Positions 52,801 to 61,800 of a DNA stretch of 64,000 bases are shown here, in pieces. A program made the translations under genes and the position numbers. The stretch spans positions 113,398-177,397 of the forward strand of contig CM008199.1 of the NCBI GenBank assembly GCA_002270565.1. The letters run 5' to 3'. The DNA comes from Stenocarpella maydis (Eukaryota; Ascomycota; Sordariomycetes; Diaporthales; Diaporthaceae). The notes under the pieces were generated by a model. It did no database searches. It was not told the origin of the DNA and was given only the letters and a program-made list of their open reading frames with translations. Within the stretch, counting starts at the first letter, position 1. Each line of letters starts with the position of its first letter.

Positions 52801-55800
52801 TTAGTTCAAAAAGAACTTCAACTTTATATGAACAAGCAAGGTATCTATAATGGACTAATAGAAATCTTGAGAAAACCAGAATTTCTGGTCGCTTGTTACG
52901 AAGCCATCAGAGGTAAACCTGGAAACATGACCAAAGGTAGCATAGAAGGGACATTAGACGGTCTAACCTGAAGTTGATTCGAAAAACTAAGCAACGACCT
53001 TGTCAGAGGAAAATTTTCCTTCTCACCTGCTAGAAGAGTTCTTATCCCTAAAGCTAATGGGAAAACCAGACCCTTAGGTATCAACTCTCCTAGAGAGAAG
53101 ATTGTGCAAAAGGCATTAACTGTGATCTTAGAACAAATTTGAGAGGGTTACTTCTTGGATTCTAGCCACGGATTTAGACCCAAGCGTTCGGTACACTCTG
53201 CTTTGAAAAGTTTATACTTAGAAGGAGGAAACTACAACTGAGTAATTCAAGGGGACATCAGTAAATGCTTCGACTCTATTCCGCATGATATCATTATGAA
53301 AAGAATAGGGAAAATCATTAGATGTCAGAGAACCCTCGAGCTGATTGGAAACGCTCTCTCAGCTGGTTATATAGATCCTCAAACGGGTGTCCTTTGTAGA
53401 GAAAATGTAGGTACTCCTCAAGGTAGCGTTCTTAGCCCATTGCTTTGTAACATCGTTCTACACGAATTGGATAAGTTTATCGATGGTTTAGGCAACGACT
53501 TCAAATCCGGAGCGAAGAGAAGACCAAACCCTGCCTACGTTAAACTAAATAGCAAACGTAGATACATGAAAGACCTCAAGGCTCGAAAACAAATTCTTTC
53601 AGAAATTAGAAGCATGCCTGCATCCGATCCTATGGACCCAAACTTCAAAAGGATTAAGTACGTAAGATATGCCGACGATTTTGTTATTCTGGTCATTGGT
53701 TCACACGAAGATGCTATGAAAATTAGAGCCAAAGTTAAAGACTTTCTCATAAATAAATGCGGTCTAACGCTAAATTTGGAGAAGACGGTCATATCCAATA
53801 TCCGCAAGCCGGGCTTTAAGTTTCTTGGGGCCTATTGCAAAAGGGCCGACATGACTAAAAACCATGTAGTTATACTTAAACGGGATGTCTCTATTAGAGC
53901 TACAACAAGGCTAAGAGTCAATGTCGATCTCAAGAAGGTATATGAAAAGTTGGTCTCTACTGGAGTAGCAAAATGGGACGATAATAACAAAATGGTTCCT
54001 AGAGGGACTGCTAAGAACGCACTTATCAACCTCTCTCACGCAGACATAGTAGCCTTCTACAACAGTAAGATTAGGGGATTACTCTCCTTCTACTCTTTCG
54101 CGGGTAATAGAAAAAGACTTAACTTAGTCTTCTGAATTCTTACAAGTAGTTGTGCACTAACTCTGGCCAAGAAGTACAAATTCAAGACTCAAGGAAAGGC
54201 ATTTAAAGTTTTCGGTCCTTTTCTAATTTGTCGGGAAACAGGTGTTAAGATCTTTAAACCTGCCACTCTTAGAGCAATACATGAATATAATGTGACGAAA
54301 GGGGTGCCACAAAGCCTACAGTTCTTGGATACTTCCTGAGCCGCTAAACCTACTGAATCTAATATTAGTAAGGTATGTGCCCTTTGTGGAACGGGTGTTA
54401 ATGTTGAAATGCATCACCTCCGTGCCGTTAAGGACGTCAGAGAGAAGATAAGAACAGGTAACGCCACTTATGCCGAATGAGCTGGTGCTTTCAAACGTAA
54501 ACAAATTCCTCTTTGTAGTTACCACCATGACTTATACCACAGTGGTAATCTTAACCACGCGGACATAAAGCATATAAGTATCTTTACAAGTTCTCTTTCT
54601 CCTACCAATAAATCATAGTTAAAGTACCCTGAAATGAACGAGTCTCTTGTTTAGAATTAGGCTAAAAGTATGGGGGCGCAAGCTCCCCAGCACCATAATT
54701 TAGCGAATTTACAAGCTAAAGGCAAGGGTAAATCCTGCACTTGTAAATAGCTCGCAATAGCGAGACCTCACTACAAACGTTTCGGTTAAAGTTAGTCTAG
54801 GCGGAGAGCCGTATGATGGGAAACTGTCACGTACGGTTCGGAGGGCAGGGTAACCAATCCACTGACCCTACTATTTATTGCATTAGTTGTTACAGCTTTC
54901 TTGGGTTACCAAGATAGCCCAAAATGGTTTAATATAAATATAATGTGTAATAAATTAAATAATAAAACATTATCTCAGGTTTGTCTTAACGATATTGGTG
55001 TAAGAAAATATAGTACAACAACTAAAAGTAGTTATGGCGGCTACGCCGCCGAAACAGGATATGAAAGATTGAATACTATATTAAATGAATTAGGTTTAGA
55101 TCCTGTTTATAGTTTTGAAAATTTAAGCTTAGAAACAACTAGAAAAGAAATTTTAGATAAAACTAAAGGTTTAAGTGGAATCTATATGATAATTAATAAA
55201 ATAACTAAAGATTACTACATAGGTTCTGCGGCTACTAATAGATTTTATGCTAGATTTAGTAATCATTTAATTTATTATCGTGGTAGCAAAATAGTGAAAT
55301 TATCGGTAAAAAAATATGATTTAAGTAATTTTGCTTTTATTATATTAGAATTATATCCTAATATTGTTACAAAAGAAAATAATAAAGAATTACTGGATTT
55401 AGAAGATAAATATTTAAAATTATTATTGCCTAATTATAATATTTTAACTGAAGCAGGTTCTAGTTTTGGTTATAAACATACTGAGGTAGATCGTCAAAAA
55501 ATGAAATATTTATACAGCGATACAAGACGAGAAATGATAGGTAGTTTAAATAGAGGTAAAAAGCTTTCTTCTGAAACAATAGAGAAAATCAGAGAGAAAG
55601 CTTTGAACAGACCTCCTATGTCAGATGAGACTAAAAAAAAATGTATTGCACACACAAGACCTGTCGCCGAGCGACCCCGCTCCAACGAACGTAGTGTTGG
55701 AGCGAGGGTTGTTTTATATAATCTTAATGGTACTGTTTACGGTGAATATTTTACTATATTAGATGCAGCTAAATCTATAAACTGTGACGAAAAAACGATT

Positions 55801-58800
55801 AGAAGAGCACTAAAGACAGAAAAAAATTTAGTTAAAAAACAGTGAATAGTAAAAGATTTCTTAAGTAAATAATTATCTTATATTATATTATTATTTTATT
55901 ACGGGCCTCCGGCCTCTTAATTTATATTAAATCATAGTCCCATGAGTAAGAATCTTTTTGCAATTTTTATAGAAAAAAAAAGATTAAAGTGGTATATCCC
56001 GACAGGGATATAGAATAGTCTTTAGGATTATTTGGCTATATTAGTGAAAACGATCAAAGAAATTTCAACTTTAAGATCGTCGGTTGTATAAACAATCGCG
56101 ACAGACTGGGTCACTAATGGGTGGCTGAAATGCTGCTTAATGCACAGGCGAAACTTTTAGTTAAATAGATTTAACTAATAGAATATACGAATTCAAAGTT
56201 ATTCTAGCTTATTAAACATAATTTGTTAATAAGTAAGTATGTATGTATTACCTGACGGTTATGGTGAAGGCATTGAGCTTATGTCTGTATATATTAGTAC
56301 AGTGAGACAAGAACTAAACACTGTAATTAATCAGACGGAAGAAACTTGATTAAAGGAAAGAGAATTTGAACTAGAGTGATTCAGTGGATTCTCGGAAGCA
56401 GAATCGATGTTTTTTATATCTACTACAGGGGCTTTATCATTTAAAATAAAGTTACATTGAGATGATAGACAAACTTTAGAATATATAAAAAATTTATTAA
56501 GTAGATTGGTAAATCGAGAGGTAGGTGTTATTGTAGATTCAAAAAATCTTGATGAATCTTATTATACAATAGCCAAGTTTCAAGATATACTAGAAATTCT
56601 TATTCCTATATTTTCAAAATATTATCATACAACATCTAAATTTTTAGATTTCCAAGATTTTAAGGCAGCAGTAGAAATAAGAAAAACATCTTATATAGAA
56701 AAAAGAACATTAAATAAAGAGGAATTAAACAAAATATTAAAAATAAAATCAGGTATGAATAGTAAAAGATTGCAATTTAATGTTAATGATCTTCCTAAGA
56801 GATCCTTAAGTCATTCTAGATTATTAGGATTTGTAGAGGGGGATGGTTCATTCTATATATCTAACATGGTTCCTACCTTTTCGATTAAACAGCACTCTAA
56901 AAATGTACATTTTTTCTATGAGATTGCGGAATTTTTAAATAAGTTACCTTATTGCCCAGAGATAGGTCCTAAAATTGATATATTGAACACTAGACCTACT
57001 CCTGGTATTTATCAAGATAGCCCTAATTCATGTAATTTAAGTATTGCTAATATACTTCAAATTTATAATTATATTTTACCTTTTTTTAAGTCATTAAGAT
57101 TTATATCTAAAAAAGGTATAGATTTTGAATTATGAGAATTAGCAGTAAAACTTAAAACTTTAGGGCATACAACAAATTCTGAAGGTAAAAAATGTTTCAT
57201 TGAAATAACTAAGTATATTAATAAACGATATACAACGAATGCTCAGGTAGCGGAAGCTCCAAGTATAAAAAAAATTAATGAAATATTAAACAAACCTCCT
57301 GTATTTGATATATCTTCAGGGTTATCTTATAAAGCTTTATCTGATCTTGTTAAAATATCTAAAAAAGGTAATTCGGGATTTGGTGTAAATGTTTATGATA
57401 ATGGTAAATTATTAGAAGGTTCTCCTTTCTCTTCTTATACTCAAGCTGCTTTAGCTATGGGTAATATTAATGTTTCTTCCGTGATATCTAAAAAAATAGA
57501 TACTGACAAGCTTTATAAAGGAAGATATAAATTTGAATCTTCTTTTTAGCCTAATATTTTATAACAAGATTAAATACTATAAACTTACAATAAGTAAGTA
57601 TGTATGTTTTACCCTACGGGCAAATGTCACTGTGAGGTGCTACAGTTATTACAAATTTAATTAGTGCTGTTCCATGAATTGGGCAAGATATAGTTGAGTC
57701 AAAAATTATCATAACAATTATTAGTTTATGCTTTTTTGCTATTGTTTTATTTTCATTAAGTAAGGATATTTCTCTACCTACAATTGGTACTATTCATAAA
57801 AATGCCTTAAGAAAAGGGAATAAAACCTTAAAATTAGATAAACAAGAATATTTATCAATCCCTGGATCTTTTTTAGCTTTTTTAGTAGGATTAATTGATG
57901 GAGATGGATATATTCAAGTTACTAAAACATCTAAAGGTTTTATAGCAATTAAATTGGTAATATCACTTCATTTAGAAGATATTTCTACTTTAGAGTATAT
58001 TCATTCCGTTTTAAAAATAGGTAAAATTAATGTTTATAAGGATTTAAGAAGTCCAACTTGTAAATTAGTAATTAATAAAACAGATTTACAAGAAATCTTG
58101 TTTCCTTTGCTTATATACCATAATATTTTCTTTTTAACTATTACTAGAATGGATCAGTTTAATTTAGCTATGTATATTATGAAGAACGATATTAAATTAT
58201 ATAGTCAAATTCCAAGTTTAAATAATATACCAGCTGTTTTTGAAAAACCTCAAAATCCAATTGATTATACATTGTTACATTTTTTTAAAAATTGAATTGT
58301 AGGATTTGCATGTTCTTCCCTATACCCCGGTGTAATTGAATTTGCCAAAGCAAACCCTCTTACATATAAAAGGGTAAAAAAAGACTTTAAATTATTATGC
58401 TCTAACCGAGAGAGTTATCATATTCTCAAGGGATTCTACTTAAAACAGCAAAGGGAGATTAATGCTATGAATAAGAAACATTATTCTACCTATGTGGTTA
58501 AACCAAAGAATACTCAAATTGTAGTTTGAGGTTCTAATTTGAGTTCTACAGCTGGAACAGGTCGTCTTACAAACATCGTTAAAAATATGATAACATTACC
58601 ACAGTATCAAAAAAGTGTGGTAGTAGGAATACTTTTATCTGATGGTAATTTATCTTCTGCTAAACCACATGAAAATCCTCATTTAACGTTTAAACAAGGT
58701 TTAATTAATTCAAAATATGTTTGATTTGTTTATTCTATACTTTCTCATTATTGTAATCTTTATCCTAGTGAGTCTAAAAGTTTTATAAAAGACCAGACAT

Positions 58801-61800
58801 ATATTGGCGTATATTTCCGTACTAGAGGGTTACCCTGTTTTAGTGAATTAAGATCTTTATTTTATATTGATAAAAATAAAATAGAATAGTTCCTGTAAAT
58901 ATATATGATCTTTTAACTCCAGTAGCCTTAGCGCATATTATTATGGGGGACGGGGTAGCCAAAGAATACGGTTTAATTCTTTGTACTGATTCTTATAACT
59001 TGGTTGACGTAATTCGTTTAATGAATGTTTTAATGATTAAATACAGATTAGAATGTACATTACGATACCATACACCAACTCAACCTATAATTTACATTAG
59101 ACAGCGTTCTATGTCTATTTTACGCGAATTAGTTAAACTTCATATGGATAAATCAATGTTGTATAAAATTGGATTGTAATACTTATGAATATTAAAATAG
59201 TAGTTTTGAGTGGTTAGTTTTTTTTTAAGATATACTCCTTCGTGTGGGCTCCACGGGGGGGGTAATATGTAAGTTATATAAACAGCTTTACCTATAATAA
59301 ATATATATTTATTGATAGTAAATATTGTATAATCATTTTATTTAATATATTTATACTACGTACCTGTGTTTTTAGGATTCGGGGAAGAAGGTTCATTTTT
59401 TATTAAAAGTAATAACGATGGTTGTTTTCAATTAAGACAAAGAATACATACTAATTTATTTGAAGCTTTTAAACTAATATTTAATACTAACAGAAAAATA
59501 GATACGACAAATAATTTTAATCAACGGGAAAGTTCTCGTTATAGTACTTTAAATTATCCTGATGAAAAATAATGCTGCAATATAGCAAAATATCTAAATT
59601 AATAAATGTAAATGGGCTCCCTAAAAATAGTAAGGTTTTAATCTTATTATATTTTAGAGATCAATGGGGAAAATTACAAGGACATTTAATAAATTACCTC
59701 CGGTTTATTAGATTATTTGTAGCGGAACTTAATTCGGTATATACAGAAGGAATTAAGAGCGTTCAACGACTAATGAGTGAGTACTACTAACAATAAGCTC
59801 GACACGATACCCCCAAAATCTCCGTATTATTGCGAAGGTTTAAGATATAGTCTAAATATACCCGTAAGGGTAGTAAAGTATAAGTTAAATATTATACGTA
59901 TTACATACGTCATTTGAGGAGGTTTAAATACAGATGAACCACATTATAGTGATATAGTGTTAAAAATCCTGCTTAATGCTGAGAAATCTCCAACTTTTGA
60001 ATTTGCATACGGTTTATTTTTGATTAATTCACCAACTATTAGCGTTAAAACTGCAAAAACAGGGAGACAATCAGCAGGGGTGAGAAGATTACATACTTCA
60101 GAAGCCTCTCAGAGACTACATGCAGGAGATCTCCAATATGCTTATTTAGTTGGTCTATTTGAAGGTGATGGTTTTTTTAGTATTACCAAAAAAGGTAAAT
60201 ATCTAACATACGAACTAGGTATTGAATTATCAATTAAAGATGTTCAACTAATATATAAAATTAAAAGTTTATTAGGTGTAGGTATTGTAAGTTTTAGAAA
60301 AAGAGGTGATATTGAAATGGTATCTTTAAGAATTAGAAATAAAGATCATTTAAAAAATTTTATTTTACCTATATTTGATAAATACCCTATGTTTTCTAAT
60401 AAACAATATGATTACTTAAGATTTAGAGATGCCTTACTATCTGGTATTATTTATTCTAAAGATTTATCTGAATATATTAGAAGTAGTAAACCTCTAAATT
60501 CTATAGAATCTATTTTAAGTACTTTTTATTTTTCGGCTTGATTAGTTGGATTTATAGAGGCTGAAGGTTGTTTCAGTATTTATAAATTATCTAACCCCCG
60601 GGGTTACCGCGAGAACCCAGGGGTTCCCCCTGGGAAAGATAAAGATTACTTAGTAGCTAGTTTCGATATTGCTCAAAAAGATGGAGATATTTTAATATCC
60701 GCTATCTGTGAATATTTATCTTTTACTAATGCTATACACTTAGATAAAACTAATTGTTATAAATTAAAAGTTACTAGTGTTAGATCAATAGAAAATGTAA
60801 TTAAATTTTTAAAAAATACCCCTGTAAAGTTATTGGGTAATAAGAAATTACAATATTTATTATGAGTAAAACAATTACGTACAATAGTTAGATATTCAGA
60901 AAAAATTCAAATACCATCAAACTACTAAAAAAAAATAAGGAGATCATAATATAGTCCGATCAATAAAGAAATTTATTGAGTGTAATGATAGTTTATGTTG
61001 GCTGGCATACTTTGGCTGCTGCCTCCTTACGAAGTATGCCAGGTTGCATGCATGCCAGCCTGCTAAATGAAGTTACCAACATTAATGCTCTGTGAATAAT
61101 GCAACTTTAAACAGATTCTTTGCTTTACATTTTGTATTACCCTTAGCTGCTGCTCCTTAAGGAAAATAGGGGTATTAAAATTTGTCAAATTGCTTGGAAG
61201 ACAAAATAACAATAATACTAGTGTTTTGTAAATAAGCAGCAAAATATAACGAAAATTTAATTTTTAATACATAACCTTCACCGAAAGGAGTATCCGTGTT
61301 TAGTCCTTTGGTTTTTAGGAGAAATAGTAAGCTATTTAGGCATAGCACTAAATTAAAGTTAGTTTTAGTTATATACGTTCAACGACTAAACGGCAAAATA
61401 AAATATATTAAGTATTTTATATGATATAGTCTAAACATTATTGTGAGATAATGAAATATATTCTTGGGCTTTTTATTTTTTTTTTCTAAAAAAAAATGAA
61501 GCAAGCTCTAAATTATGGATATAATAATATTTAAATATTGTATTATCACTTTCCTTCTTTGCCGTAGTAGTAGCAAAGTCTTATAATTTAAAGATTAGAA
61601 CTGAGGATTATTGAGTTTATAAATTAGAGTTAACTAAGACTCATGTTACTAGGAAAAGGGAAATAATAGAACCTAATGTTGATGTTAGATTTTTAAGTTT
61701 TTTTGTTGGTCTTATAGATGGAGATGGTTATATACAAGCTAGAAAATCTAAAGGATATCTAGAATTTAATTTAGTCATTACCTTTCACAACAGAGACTTA

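Larger units (their letters stand above)
54910..57605 (+). mobile_element. composite group I intron(s) 5 of cob with duplicated 3' junction
   Basis: Between GY and VLPYGQ. A first unit encodes a GIY-YIG protein and has a core ACTGGGTCACTAATGGGTGG...CTGAAATGCTGCTTAAT (56104-56150). At about 56229-56250 the sequence TAATAAGTAAGTATGTATG is followed by GTATTACCT (VLP). The same junction recurs at 57589-57611 before the true exon (GTTTTACCC, VLPYGQ). A LAGLIDADG frame lies between the two junctions. This looks like two adjacent introns, or a second element inserted at the 3' splice site with its own copy of the exon start. Confidence 0.75.
57700..59909 (+). mobile_element. group I intron 6 of cob, with nested endonuclease genes
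   Basis: Follows GAG T and ends in G before TCATTTGAGG. The core is near the 3' end (GTTCAACGACTAATGAG, AAGATATAGTCTAAA at about 59760-59855). The intron carries a LAGLIDADG_1 gene whose second motif is interrupted by a LAGLIDADG_2-type gene. Confidence 0.85.
59926..61087 (+). mobile_element. group I intron 7 of cob (I-AniI type)
   Basis: Inserted in the FSVNN Phe codon (GGT TT/C), the Aspergillus cob intron site. It ends in G before CTCTGTGAAT. It encodes the I-AniI homologue in frame with exon 7. Confidence 0.93.
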
